Shown piece after piece: positions 1 through 8,485 of a stretch of 64,000 nucleotides of DNA. The stretch's first letter is position 1. Every line of letters begins with the position of its first letter. A model generated the notes under the pieces. It ran no database searches and was not told the origin of the DNA. It was given only the letters and a program-made list of their open reading frames with translations. The stretch is taken from contig CAMBOV010000003.1 of NCBI GenBank assembly GCA_945869475.1, positions 62,001 to 126,000 of the forward strand, given 5' to 3'. Source of the DNA: Singulisphaera sp. GP187 (GTDB taxonomy: Bacteria; Planctomycetota; Phycisphaerae; Phycisphaerales; SM1A02). Made by a program: the position numbers and the translations under genes.

Positions 1-643
1 TCGGAACGATCTGCTTGTCGAAATCGATCGCTGGCGAAGTCGTTGCAGCAGTCGTCGCCGCACCGACCGGTGCGACCACCGCAGTCGCCGGCTGCGCATT
101 CACCTCTGCGATTGCGAGTTGTGCTTTCGCCGCGCTCGTCGCCGAATCGCGCTGCGACTGTTCAGTCTTTTTAAGCGCGTCCCAGAGCGCATCGGTGATG
201 TACGAATCTCCGTACACCATCGTGCCGCCAAAGTGACCGGTCAGCGAGACCGTCGCGGCCGCCGCGATGAGCACCATCCGCCACATTCCAATGCGCGCGC
301 TCTTGCCGCGCCGTCGAATCACGGTGCCGCTCACTGCGAGAGCGAGAAAAAGCCCTCCCGAGGTGATGCCCAACCAGCGATGCAAGAACAGTGTGATCGA
401 GAGTGACTGCGATTCAAACTCGGCGTTGAACCATCCGCTTGCTGCGGTCACGATCGAAGCGATTGCGGCGAACCACAGTGCCGTCACCGCGAACGATGAG
501 AGTTCCTGATCGCGCCGAACGACCCTCCAACACTCGACGATCGCCGCAACGACTCCCAGTGCGATTGGAAAGTGCACGACTCCTGGATGGAGCCTTCCAA
601 GCAGAGTCAACCAGGCGTCGAATGGAAAGTCCGCCAACAGCAT
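1..643 (-). CDS. DUF2231-type membrane protein, probable planctomycete cytochrome (partial)
   Basis: The gene runs off the left edge; 214 residues from the N-terminus are visible with no stop. After a short N-terminus the protein has 'LHPGVVHFPIAL', the hallmark of DUF2231, and about four hydrophobic helices up to residue ~145. An Ala/Thr-rich linker follows, and the visible part ends in 'FDKQIVP', the opening of the planctomycete cytochrome c (PSCyt1) domain; the haem CxxCH would lie beyond the edge. Start at 643 is preferred because TATTCT (651-656) ends 7 bases upstream. An in-frame ATG at 733 would add 30 residues and overlap the dinB remnant. It is likely an inner-membrane protein with a periplasmic haem domain, common in Planctomycetota. 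The exact function is unknown. Confidence 0.7.
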   Translation of the reverse strand, partial: MLLADFPFDAWLTLLGRLHPGVVHFPIALGVVAAIVECWRVVRRDQELSSFAVTALWFAAIASIVTAASGWFNAEFESQSLSITLFLHRWLGITSGGLFLALAVSGTVIRRRGKSARIGMWRMVLIAAAATVSLTGHFGGTMVYGDSYITDALWDALKKTEQSQRDSATSAAKAQLAIAEVNAQPATAVVAPVGAATTAATTSPAIDFDKQIVP

Positions 644-674
644 CCATTGCAGAATAGCGAGATCGGTGCAATCC

Positions 675-946
675 TCATCGAGCGTCTGCTCGCGCAGGTG
701 TGCCCGACGCGCGGCCGATCGCTCCAGATCCATATCGCGCACGCACACGGTCGGCGACTGAATCGAGCCGTCGCTGCCGTTCAACGGATGGGTCCGCGAA
801 CAGCGTGGCAGAGTCCGCACGCACTTCGAGACCACTGAGCCATCCAACGAGCACTGGCACTCCCGCGATGGTGGGGTCATCGAGTTGCTCAACGCTCGCA
901 AAAAAGCATTGAGATCAACGTGCGCGATCGAACGAGTGTGCGTCAC
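675..946 (-). pseudogene. dinB: Decayed DNA polymerase IV (dinB) remnant
   Basis: Translation from GTG 946 reads '..IAHVDLNAF', the metal-binding N-terminus of Y-family polymerase IV. At a run of six T (minus strand, near 900-905) the frame shifts by one base. The next frame continues the same protein: 'ASVEQLDDPTIAGVPVLVG'. It then jumps directly to 'SGLEVRADSATLF', which resembles the extreme C-terminus of DinB, and ends after a RRLDSVADRVRARYG-like tail. Roughly 300 residues (rest of the palm, fingers, thumb, most of the little finger) are missing. One indel plus one large in-frame deletion make this non-functional. Polymerase IV normally performs translesion synthesis. Confidence 0.75.
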
Positions 947-954
947 GCCCAAAA

Positions 955-986
955 GACGACGACATGTGACGACGACATGTGACGAC
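955..986. repeat. 13-bp tandem duplication between murG and the dinB remnant
   Basis: The unit GACGACGACATGT is present twice (955-967, 968-980) and a third partial unit GACGAC follows (981-986). It lies in the short gap downstream of the murG stop codon. No protein or RNA function is apparent. Confidence 0.8.
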
Positions 987-995
987 GATCTGTCA

Positions 996-2204
996 CTACG
1001 TGGTCGTTGCCGAGGTGCGAAACGCTTGTCCTCGCAAGAGGAATTCTGCAATCTGCTCTGCGCTGTCCTGAGGAGCCATCGACTGCAGCGCCTTGCGCAT
1101 TGCATAGCGCTGCTCTGCCGACTCCATCAGCGCGAGCACGCGGGCGCCCAATCCTCGAGCATTCTTCTGCGGATCGATCTCATCGAGTTCCATCGCGGCC
1201 GCTCCCGCGTGCACGAGCGGAAGCGCATTCTCGCGTTGATGCAGATCCTTGTGATAGGGATACGGCGCGAACACCGTTGGAATCTGATTCGCCTGCGCCT
1301 CAGCGACTGAACTCGCACCAGCACGACTCAGCGCAAGATCTGCGGCACCCCACGCGATCCCAATTCGGTGCATGAAGGGCAGCACAGCTGCGCGCACACC
1401 CGCGTAGCGCCACGCTCGCTCATATCGCGCGACTCCACCCACCGGATTCGCACCGCACAAATGCAACACCTGCCACTCTGCGAAGGCTTTCCCGTGCACA
1501 CTAGCGAGCAGCACCGCGAGTTCATTGAGACTCTGCGCACCTTGCGACGCTCCCGTGACGAGCAGCACCGGAACGTTGGGATCGAGTCCCAACTCTGCGC
1601 GGCAGAGTTCTTTTGATGCGGGCGCGAGTGCGATTCGGCGAATGGGCATCCCAATCACCGCTTCGGCAAAGTTTGCAATATGTGGCACTGCAACCGCCGA
1701 AATCGTTCGCGTCGCTCGACGAGCAACGAGTCGATTCGCACGCCCTGGGGTCGCGTCGAGATTGACGAGCAACACGCGAACCCCCGCCCGGTGAGCTTCG
1801 CTGGCAACAACCGGCGTCACGAAACCGCCAAGCGAGACAATCCAATCCGGCTTGGTTGCAGCGATGAGCGCGCGCGCATCGGCACGACCACGAAGAAGTC
1901 CAAGTGCGAATCGCAGAAATCGCCGGGGGTCGGTCGAGAACGGCTCGGCACGAATGGCAAAAAACTCCGCCCCAGCTTCGGTCAACATCGCTGCATCGAT
2001 GGGACGCGCAGAGCAGGCGAAAACCGTTCGCGCCCCCGGGTGGATCGACCGAATGCGCTCAGCGATCGCAAGCCCTGGAGAGATGTGGCCGCCTGTCCCT
2101 CCTCCTGCGAGCAGGATGACAGGAGTTGCAGCAGACCCCGAAGTTGTCTTTGAATCGTCCGTCGGCCAACTCCCTTCATCGACTCGGATCGAAGCCCCGC
2201 TCAT
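996..2204 (-). CDS. murG: UDP-N-acetylglucosamine-N-acetylmuramyl-(pentapeptide) pyrophosphoryl-undecaprenol GlcNAc transferase
   Basis: MurG adds GlcNAc to lipid I to make lipid II on the cytoplasmic face of the inner membrane. The N-terminal 'GGGTGGH' (residues 34-40) binds the donor and lipid acceptor; the C-terminal half carries the family's 'SRAGASSVAEA' and a QRENA-type motif (HQRENALPL). The 402-residue protein is about 40 residues longer than usual because of a low-complexity N-terminal extension before the GT-B core. The ATG overlaps the ftsW stop by four bases (ATGA), which indicates translational coupling in an ftsW-murG unit. Confidence 0.96.
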   Translation of the reverse strand: MSGASIRVDEGSWPTDDSKTTSGSAATPVILLAGGGTGGHISPGLAIAERIRSIHPGARTVFACSARPIDAAMLTEAGAEFFAIRAEPFSTDPRRFLRFALGLLRGRADARALIAATKPDWIVSLGGFVTPVVASEAHRAGVRVLLVNLDATPGRANRLVARRATRTISAVAVPHIANFAEAVIGMPIRRIALAPASKELCRAELGLDPNVPVLLVTGASQGAQSLNELAVLLASVHGKAFAEWQVLHLCGANPVGGVARYERAWRYAGVRAAVLPFMHRIGIAWGAADLALSRAGASSVAEAQANQIPTVFAPYPYHKDLHQRENALPLVHAGAAAMELDEIDPQKNARGLGARVLALMESAEQRYAMRKALQSMAPQDSAEQIAEFLLRGQAFRTSATTT

Positions 2205-3373
2205 GCCGTTTCCGCCACACCTTCAACCGCATCCTCACGCGCGAGCACGCGATCCATCGACATGATGAGACCGAGTGAAAGGCACGTCAACATCCAGCCC
2301 GTGCCGCCGCGCGAGAGCAGCGGCAGCGCGATGCCCTTCGTCGGAGCGAGTCCAGTGACAACCAAGATATTGATCAACGCTTGAAAACCGATTGTCGCCA
2401 AGATGCCCAACCCCACCAACTGGGAGTAGGGTGCGAGGCGTGGCGTCTGCACCGATGCGCGCGTCTCGCGCAGAGCGCCGATGACCAACCATCCGCACCA
2501 GAGCAACAGTGCATAGAGCGTAATCACAAGAAATGCGCCAATAATCCCTGTCTCCTCGCAGATAATCGCGTAGATGAAGTCGGTCGTTCCTTCTGGCAGA
2601 TAGCCAAACTTCTGCACACTGTTGCCCAGGCCGCGGCCTGCGACTCCACCGCCGCTGATCGCTCCCATCGATTGAATGATGTGATAGCCAATCCCCTGAG
2701 AGTCAGCGTATGGGTCGAGGTACGCGATGATCCGGTTCACTCGGTATGGGCTCACGATGATGAGTCCAACGAAGCCGACGATTGCCACAGGCGCCAAGAG
2801 CGCAGCATGCCACCAGCGGCACCCGGCGGCAACGACCACGATCAGCGCGATCAACATCACAAGTGTTGCCGTTCCGAGGTCTTCGATGGCGATTCCCATT
2901 GCGACGAGTGCAGCGAAGGCGATCGGCGGAACAAACCCTCCCCAAAAGGTCCTCAGTTTTTCGCCGCGACTGCAACACCACCACGCCAGAACGAGTGGCA
3001 TCCCCCACTTGGCGATTTCACTCGGTTGAAAGGTCACCGGGCCGATCGTGATCCACCGACTCGCTCCATTCACCTCCCGACCGATTCCAGGCACGTGAAC
3101 GAGCACGATCCCCGCGAAGATCACGAGAATGATCGCCCACACGGGATTCCACAAGCCTCTCGCAGATCCGAGTCGTTCGACTGGAATTCGAGAGCCAACG
3201 AAGAGGCAGAGCGCCGACCCGAGTGCGAAGAGAGTCGACCGCCCTCCCAGAATCGCTTCAAACGTTGTCTTGCTGTCACCCGTGACATCCAAACTCGCCG
3301 AGTTGACAAAGACAACTCCCATCACGAGAAGGCAGATGGCACACAGACCGATACCTTGTCCAGCTCTTAGCAC
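2201..3373 (-). CDS. ftsW: Lipid II glycosyltransferase / cell-division SEDS protein FtsW
   Basis: This SEDS-family protein of 390 residues has about ten transmembrane helices. It polymerises lipid II at the division septum together with a class B PBP. Visible motifs are 'FQPSEIAKW', 'GGGVAGRGLGNS', 'TDFIYAIICEE' and the C-terminal 'GIALPLLSRGGTGWM'. The open frame extends to 3907, but that upstream part is antisense to miaB and does not look like protein. GTG 3373 sits just before the first hydrophobic helix (LCAICLLVMGVVFV) and gives the family length. It is followed by murG. FtsW is favoured over RodA because of the murG linkage. Confidence 0.93.
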   Translation of the reverse strand: MLRAGQGIGLCAICLLVMGVVFVNSASLDVTGDSKTTFEAILGGRSTLFALGSALCLFVGSRIPVERLGSARGLWNPVWAIILVIFAGIVLVHVPGIGREVNGASRWITIGPVTFQPSEIAKWGMPLVLAWWCCSRGEKLRTFWGGFVPPIAFAALVAMGIAIEDLGTATLVMLIALIVVVAAGCRWWHAALLAPVAIVGFVGLIIVSPYRVNRIIAYLDPYADSQGIGYHIIQSMGAISGGGVAGRGLGNSVQKFGYLPEGTTDFIYAIICEETGIIGAFLVITLYALLLWCGWLVIGALRETRASVQTPRLAPYSQLVGLGILATIGFQALINILVVTGLAPTKGIALPLLSRGGTGWMLTCLSLGLIMSMDRVLAREDAVEGVAETA

Positions 3374-3445
3374 CCCTGATCTATCGGCAACTCGCTGCGA
3401 TTCCCCCAAAGTTTGGCGCGCAGATGAGTACGCTCGGCACACCTT

Positions 3446-5101
3446 ATGTTGCCCGTCTATCTCGAAACATTCGGCTGCCAGATGAACGAACTCGACAGCG
3501 AACTCGTCGAGGGTCAGCTGAGCGCCCTTGGATACACGTTCGTCGCCCGAGCCGAGGATGCAAAGGTCATCCTCTTCAATACCTGCTCGGTTCGCGAGCA
3601 GGCCGAGCAGAAGGCGTACAGCCGCATCGGCATCGTCGGAGCTCGAAAGCGCGCGGGAGAAGAACTCATTTTGGGCGTGATCGGTTGCATGGCCGAGCGT
3701 GATGGACTTGATCTCTTTCGCCGCCATCCACAGGTCGATCTGATGTGTGGACCGGGAGAACTCGATCGACTTCCGCAACTCATCGACAACGTGCGCCGCA
3801 CGCAGGTCGCGCAGCGTTTCGAACTCACAGAGCCGCTCGCGATTGCGGATCGAAGCGCGCTGGCGGGCAACCGAAGTCGCCGTTCGGCGACGCTCTCGGC
3901 AGCGCAAGACAACCTCGAATCGCTCGACCTCTCACGCGCATTCGATGCCACCTCGCTCGGAGTCAAGCGGCACAGCGCCTATGTGCGAATCACGCGCGGA
4001 TGTAACAAATTCTGCACCTATTGCGTTGTTCCCAATACTCGAGGGGCTGAGATTCACCGTCCACCAGATCACATCGTTGACGAATGCAAACGGCTCGTCG
4101 ACGGTGGCGTCGTTGAAATTACGCTGCTCGGACAGACCGTCAATCACTATCGCTACCAACACGGAAGCGCCGTCACAATCGATGGCCGAGAAGCACCGCA
4201 AGTCGGTCCAGGCCTCGCGGCATTTCGAAGTGCGAGACCGACCGGCGCACGCGTCACGACATTCGCCGATCTCTTGCGGCGCATCCATGAAGAAGTTCCT
4301 GCGCTCAAACGCCTTCGCTTTCTCACGAGTTATCCACGCGATTTCGGGGATGACATTCTGCGCGTGATGCGTGATTCACCGCGCATTTGTCGCTACTTGC
4401 ACGCGCCTGCGCAGAGTGGATCCGATCGCATCTTGCGATTGATGAACCGCGGCTACACCGTCGGCGAATACCTCGACTTCACCGATCGCGCGTTCGAGAT
4501 GCTCCCCGATCTCTCGCTTGCTGGTGACTTCATCGTCGGGTTTCCAACAGAGAGCGACGAAGACTTTGAAGCGACGTGCGCGCTGGTGCGGCGCCTTCCG
4601 TTCAAGAACAACTTCATCTTCAAGTATTCGCCCCGCCCTGGAACAACTGCTTTTGATCGAATCAAGGACGACGTTCCAGATGCCGTGAAACGATTTCGCA
4701 ACAACCACCTGCTCGCGCTCCAAACGGACGTCTCGCGCACAGTGCATGAACGCCTCATCGGAAGCCGCGTTGAAGTGCTCTTCGACGAGGTTCGAACCAT
4801 TCGGATGGCACCTCCCCCAACCACACTCAATCAGTTGACCGTTGCCGGACAGCACATTCTTCATGCCCCCGACCTGACTCTCTCCAAGACCGTGCAAAAA
4901 TCCCAATGTGTCGGAAGAACTGCAGGAGACATTCTTTTTGCCCTGCCATGCGAATCAGCGGCTTTTGCAGCCGCATTTGTTGGAAAAACGATGTTTGTGG
5001 ACATTACGGGCGCTTCTGCGCTGTTGCTCACCGGCACGCCGGCGCGCGAAGAATTCGAGAAGAATCGCATTTCGAGCGGTTTTTTCGACAACAAAATTTG
5101 A
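3446..5101 (+). CDS. miaB: tRNA-2-methylthio-N6-isopentenyladenosine synthase
   Basis: MiaB is a radical-SAM methylthiotransferase modifying A37 of tRNAs. Three N-terminal cysteines for the auxiliary cluster are visible (C11 in 'FGCQMNE', C47 in 'NTCSVRE', C81 in 'IGCMAER'). The radical-SAM triad CNKFCTYC lies at C186/C190/C193. A C-terminal TRAM-like domain follows ('LIGSRVEVLFDE' onward). The protein has 551 residues against about 450-475 in most bacteria. The excess sits in a Ser/Arg-rich insert between the N-terminal domain and the radical-SAM core (residues ~110-170) and in a loop around 230-260. It is divergent from ftsW, with about 70 bases between them. Confidence 0.95.
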   Translation: MLPVYLETFGCQMNELDSELVEGQLSALGYTFVARAEDAKVILFNTCSVREQAEQKAYSRIGIVGARKRAGEELILGVIGCMAERDGLDLFRRHPQVDLMCGPGELDRLPQLIDNVRRTQVAQRFELTEPLAIADRSALAGNRSRRSATLSAAQDNLESLDLSRAFDATSLGVKRHSAYVRITRGCNKFCTYCVVPNTRGAEIHRPPDHIVDECKRLVDGGVVEITLLGQTVNHYRYQHGSAVTIDGREAPQVGPGLAAFRSARPTGARVTTFADLLRRIHEEVPALKRLRFLTSYPRDFGDDILRVMRDSPRICRYLHAPAQSGSDRILRLMNRGYTVGEYLDFTDRAFEMLPDLSLAGDFIVGFPTESDEDFEATCALVRRLPFKNNFIFKYSPRPGTTAFDRIKDDVPDAVKRFRNNHLLALQTDVSRTVHERLIGSRVEVLFDEVRTIRMAPPPTTLNQLTVAGQHILHAPDLTLSKTVQKSQCVGRTAGDILFALPCESAAFAAAFVGKTMFVDITGASALLLTGTPAREEFEKNRISSGFFDNKI

Positions 5102-5198
5102 CCTTCGGCAATTCGGGGTTACTTTGACAGTGGAGAGTCTGGAAAAGGGATGTGTCGATCCTGTATCGCTTCCCCCTTTTTGGAAAGGTATCTTCCCT

Positions 5199-5849
5199 AT
5201 GAAATCTTATGCAGTTCTTGGTGCAGCGGCACTCATCTCGTCAGCCGCAAGCGCAGGGTTCACTGGCGTCACTGTCACTGAGGCAGTTTCCGGTGACCGC
5301 ACCGTGTCATCCATCTGGGCTAACTTTAGCTCGTCCACTGATCGTATTCTGAATGTCTTCGACTACATGAATGGCTCAGGAACAATGGACGCGCTTCACA
5401 CCGATAGTTGCTTCGGCGATGTCGATACTGACGGCGATGGCTATGCCGACGTCTTTGGTGCGACTGGTGCCTGGTCGCAGACGTGGAACACTTCTACTGG
5501 CATTCCTTCAGACTCGTTCGTCGCCATCGGCGCACCAGGACCAGTCGCTCTCGATCCTGGCTTCGCTGGCCCTTACACCAGTGGCGGTATCACCAACCTC
5601 TCGGGTTGGTACGACAGCACCCCAGGTTCACAGAACCTCGCTGGCACATCGCTCAAGATCAAGGTCATGCAGATTGCCCGCCTCACCGGTAGTGCTTACT
5701 ACACAGGCAACTTCACAGTTGGTTTCGCAGCTCTCGGAAGCACAACTGCCCAATTCGGTGCAGGAACCTTCACGATCGGCACCCCAGCCCCAGGCGCGGT
5801 TGCGCTCCTCGGTCTCGCTGGTCTCGTCAGCCGCCGCCGTCGCGCCTAA
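5199..5849 (+). CDS. Exported PEP-CTERM-like surface protein
   Basis: The 216-residue protein has a signal peptide (cleavage near A19, '..SSAASA-GF') and a C-terminal sorting tail 'PAPGAVALLGLAGLVSRRRRA': proline/glycine motif, hydrophobic helix, arginine cluster, as in Planctomycetota PEP-CTERM proteins processed by an exosortase. The body is a small beta-rich domain with an Asp-rich stretch 'DVDTDGDGYAD' that could bind calcium. It is clearly paralogous to the next gene (shared 'LKIKVMQIA/LKVKIMQIA' and 'ANFxxxTDxI'). A GGAAAGG ribosome site lies about 12 bases before the ATG, and a strong terminator follows. The function is unknown. Confidence 0.8.
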   Translation: MKSYAVLGAAALISSAASAGFTGVTVTEAVSGDRTVSSIWANFSSSTDRILNVFDYMNGSGTMDALHTDSCFGDVDTDGDGYADVFGATGAWSQTWNTSTGIPSDSFVAIGAPGPVALDPGFAGPYTSGGITNLSGWYDSTPGSQNLAGTSLKIKVMQIARLTGSAYYTGNFTVGFAALGSTTAQFGAGTFTIGTPAPGAVALLGLAGLVSRRRRA

Positions 5850-5914
5850 GTGGCACGATTGGTCGGACGGGTTCTCAGGTCCTAGACCTCAGAACTCTTT
5901 GGGAAGCGATTTCA

Positions 5915-5955
5915 AACCACCACCCCTAAAAAAGGTGGTGGTTTTTTCCTTTTTT
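5915..5955 (+). terminator. Rho-independent terminator
   Basis: A perfect 10-bp stem AACCACCACC (5915-5924) / GGTGGTGGTT (5934-5943) with a nine-base loop is followed by a T-rich run (TTTTCCTTTTTT). It ends the upstream PEP-CTERM gene. Confidence 0.9.
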
Positions 5956-5989
5956 ACTCGCATTTGTCTAATCTTGGGGTATGTTGGGC

Positions 5990-6038
5990 TTGTTGCCGAT
6001 GGCAACAATCTGGTTGCGGGCTCAGCCCGAAACCAGAT
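5990..6038 (+). promoter_or_regulatory. Two adjacent strong inverted repeats in the leader of the second PEP-CTERM gene
   Basis: The first hairpin, TTGTTGCC-GAT-GGCAACAA (5990-6008), has a perfect 8-bp stem. The second shares base 6008: outer stem ATCTGGTT (6008-6015) / AACCAGAT (6031-6038), inner stem CGGGC (6017-6021) / GCCCG (6025-6029) with loop TCA and one G/A mismatch. Neither is followed by a T-tract, so they are not simple terminators. They lie 105-155 bases before the ATG at 6144 and could act as RNA structure or a protein-binding site. Confidence 0.55.
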
Positions 6039-6103
6039 GGGTGACGGATGGGTGAAAGGGAGAGCAGATCGTCGGCTGGGAGGCCTCGATCTGAAACGCA
6101 AGT

Positions 6104-6129
6104 CTGAAAAGTCAGGCTGAAAAGTAAGG
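6104..6129. repeat. 13-bp tandem duplication at the ribosome-binding region
   Basis: CTGAAAAGTCAGG (6104-6116) is followed directly by CTGAAAAGTAAGG (6117-6129), 12 of 13 bases identical. The second copy merges with the purine-rich ribosome site (AAGGAAAGGGAACGAGAG) in front of the ATG at 6144. Confidence 0.75.
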
Positions 6130-6143
6130 AAAGGGAACGAGAG

Positions 6144-6785
6144 ATGACTATCCAATATGTGGGAATTTGCAGCGGTGCCGTGCTTGCTTTGCTGGTCAGC
6201 CAGACGCAAGCGAGTTTCACCAACGTCTCCGTGGCACCTGCACAGCTCGTCAACGGACGCTGGGTCTACAGCGTGTATGCGAATTTCACCGCTGCCACAG
6301 ACCAAATTGTCAAAGTGAAAGACTGGCAGGTCACGAGTGGCACGATGCTGAACGTTCAGCACTCTGACACCGCGCTGCCCCTCGGTTCATGGAACCCAAG
6401 TTGGTGCACCTCCGAAGACCAGGCCGTGCTGAGCGACTCGTTTGTCTCGATCACCGGACTCTGGAATGACCAGGGAACAAACCTGAATTGGACCAACGGC
6501 GGTCCGACGATTGGGACCGGAGCTGAGTGGGGGCTCCCAGCGCTTAGCTCCGGCGGCGTCACCGTTGGCTCGACGCTGAAAGTGAAAATCATGCAGATTG
6601 CAGGCACAAACTTGCAGCCAACTGTCTTTCAGTTTTCTGCTGCGCTCAAAGTTGAATGGCGAACCTCCGCGTCGCAGCCCACTCAAAGTGGAAATGGCAC
6701 CGTCACGATCCCAGCTCCCGGAGCCCTCGCTCTGTGCGGAATGTCACTTCTTTGTGCTGGACACTCGCGCCGCCGCTGCTCATAA
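6144..6785 (+). CDS. Exported PEP-CTERM-like surface protein, paralogue of the preceding gene
   Basis: The 213-residue protein has a signal peptide ending near '..SQTQA-SF' (residue 23). Its body has the same layout as the upstream protein, including 'VYANFTAATDQIVKV' and 'STLKVKIMQIA'. The tail 'PAPGALALCGMSLLCAGHSRRR' is a diverged sorting signal whose hydrophobic segment contains two cysteines. A purine-rich ribosome site precedes ATG 6144 and a GC-rich terminator follows. The pair looks like a tandem duplication of a surface protein. The function is unknown and depends on an exosortase encoded elsewhere. Confidence 0.8.
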   Translation: MTIQYVGICSGAVLALLVSQTQASFTNVSVAPAQLVNGRWVYSVYANFTAATDQIVKVKDWQVTSGTMLNVQHSDTALPLGSWNPSWCTSEDQAVLSDSFVSITGLWNDQGTNLNWTNGGPTIGTGAEWGLPALSSGGVTVGSTLKVKIMQIAGTNLQPTVFQFSAALKVEWRTSASQPTQSGNGTVTIPAPGALALCGMSLLCAGHSRRRCS

Positions 6786-6829
6786 GTTCCCACCAGAGGC
6801 GACCTCACGAAATTCTCTGCACTCGCATT

Positions 6830-6868
6830 GCGCCGGCGGATGAGATCCGCCGGCGCTTTGGTTTTTTG
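6830..6868 (+). terminator. Rho-independent terminator
   Basis: A perfect 12-bp stem GCGCCGGCGGAT (6830-6841) / ATCCGCCGGCGC (6845-6856), loop GAG, is followed by TTTGGTTTTTT. It terminates the second PEP-CTERM gene. Confidence 0.9.
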
Positions 6869-7015
6869 CTCCACCAGAATCGAAAAAAACACCCAAATCT
6901 CATAAAGATCTTGCCGCAACCCACTTCTTGGATTACCGTATCGCTTGATGGTGCTCGACTCTTGAACCGCGTCGCGTGACGTGGATCTCGCGCTCATTTC
7001 ATTGGAGAAACAATC

Positions 7016-8443
7016 GTGAAGACTAGAACAATCGTCGGTGTGCTCGGACTTGGAGGCTTGGCCGTGTTTATTGGTCAACTCAATGCGACAGCGCTGCCAG
7101 GTGGTGCCGGTGACGATGGCGGCGTGGCCGCTGGACCAGACGTGATTGTCGGCGCGCTCCCAGATATCACGGCGTACGCAGCTGCCGCGTGGCAGGGTGT
7201 GACCTACTGCGCATACGCAGTCGGAACCACGAGTTGCAATATTGGTAATCAACAGTTGCTGTGGGAACCGAATCCTGCGACGACCCATCCTGTCATGCCT
7301 CAGAACATCTATCGCGTCAAGAATGGCGTGATCAAGCAAATCGGTCAGAGTTGGATCAAGCACGGTTTCTGCGCTCTTCAAGGAACGCTCTGCGGCGCAT
7401 GCACGCCCGCTGGTAGCGGATGTCCGACCGTACTGGGTGTCGGATGCTCCGATCCATACTCATCAGGATTGAACGGCGGGCAAGGCGATCTCAAGAGTCG
7501 CTGGGGAGTCAATGCTGCGACGGGTGTCTACTCAGGAACCTACACAGATCCTGCGATTCCCAGTGCCTACCCAAGTTCGATTCGCGAGCGCATCACCGTG
7601 CCGAAGAACGACCTTGACTCGACGATGAATGCTGGCGCTCAGTACTTCATCGAAGGTCAGTACGTTCAGGTGCAGGATGCCGCCGCCGGAAACGACAACA
7701 ACAACGCCTCATATCGCAAGATCACCGTTGGAACGACCTTCGGGACGAACGGCTATCCACTCACCCTGACCGGAGCGACCTTCCAGCAGATTCCAGCAAT
7801 CTACGCTTGGCAGACAGTGCACACGGATGTCGCGATTCGTGAGTACGACGTTGCTGGCGATGGACGGTTTATCGTCGGCAGCCGCGCAACATTGAACACC
7901 AATGGCACCTACCACTACTCGTACGCCGTCTTCAATCTCAATAGCGACCGCAATGGTGGATCGTTCTCAGTGCCATTGGCAACGGGCGTCGTGCTGACCA
8001 ACATCTCGTATCACGCGCCGTTCAACCACTCTGGCGACACGTACACGAACGTCCCTTGGACGCCGACGACAACGGCGAGCGCGATCACCTGGACTTGTGA
8101 ACCGAATACCAACGCAAACGCTCACGCGATTCGCTGGTCGACGATGCATACGTTTGAGTTCGACGCCAATTCCCCGCCAACGGATGCTTCACAGGTGCTC
8201 ACTCTGGGTATCTGGAAGGCTCCAACCGCATCGAGTACTGCAGCGTCGATTTCCGTGCAAGGCAAGAAGCCACTCCCAGTCGCTCCTCCGTGTGCAGCTG
8301 CCGATCTGAATTGCGATGGCACGATCAATGGTGCTGACCTTGCGACTCTTCTGAGCTGCTGGGCAACCGCTTGCGGCGACGTCAACAATGACGCCACAAC
8401 CGACGGCGCAGACTTGGCGATCGTGCTCTCAGCGTGGAACTAA
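7016..8443 (+). CDS. Secreted protein with C-terminal dockerin-like module
   Basis: The 475-residue protein has a signal peptide (about residues 1-26) and a Cys-containing N-terminal part ('ALQGTLCGACTPAGSGCP'). A long beta-rich middle of no family I recognise follows. It ends with a dockerin-like pair of calcium loops: 'ADLNCDGTINGADLATLLSCW' and then 'DVNNDATTDGADLAIVLSAWN'. This module is widespread at the C-terminus of Phycisphaerae exported proteins. GTG 7016 is chosen because GGAGAA lies 6-7 bases upstream and it begins directly at the signal peptide (MKTRTIVGVL). It stands alone between two terminators. The biochemical role is unknown. Confidence 0.75.
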   Translation: MKTRTIVGVLGLGGLAVFIGQLNATALPGGAGDDGGVAAGPDVIVGALPDITAYAAAAWQGVTYCAYAVGTTSCNIGNQQLLWEPNPATTHPVMPQNIYRVKNGVIKQIGQSWIKHGFCALQGTLCGACTPAGSGCPTVLGVGCSDPYSSGLNGGQGDLKSRWGVNAATGVYSGTYTDPAIPSAYPSSIRERITVPKNDLDSTMNAGAQYFIEGQYVQVQDAAAGNDNNNASYRKITVGTTFGTNGYPLTLTGATFQQIPAIYAWQTVHTDVAIREYDVAGDGRFIVGSRATLNTNGTYHYSYAVFNLNSDRNGGSFSVPLATGVVLTNISYHAPFNHSGDTYTNVPWTPTTTASAITWTCEPNTNANAHAIRWSTMHTFEFDANSPPTDASQVLTLGIWKAPTASSTAASISVQGKKPLPVAPPCAAADLNCDGTINGADLATLLSCWATACGDVNNDATTDGADLAIVLSAWN

Positions 8444-8485
8444 GGTCTGAAGCGACGCAAGTCGTTTCGAATCAGTTTATTTTTC

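Noticed and set aside
733-733. Upstream ATG for the left-edge membrane protein
   Set aside because: It would overlap the dinB remnant by 59 bases and add 30 charged residues; the TATTCT element seven bases before 643 supports the shorter start.
2381-3370. 329-codon open frame on the plus strand
   Set aside because: It lies wholly antisense to ftsW; the translation is low in hydrophobics and rich in Arg/His/Asp, as expected for the complementary strand of a GC-rich membrane-protein gene.
2201-3907. Longer 568-residue version of FtsW starting at 3907
   Set aside because: The first 178 codons are antisense to the miaB coding region and lack membrane character; GTG 3373 gives the family length.
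5124-5152. TTGACA box upstream of the first PEP-CTERM gene
   Set aside because: The -35 is perfect but no acceptable -10 (TANNNT) lies 16-18 bases downstream, so a promoter is not called.
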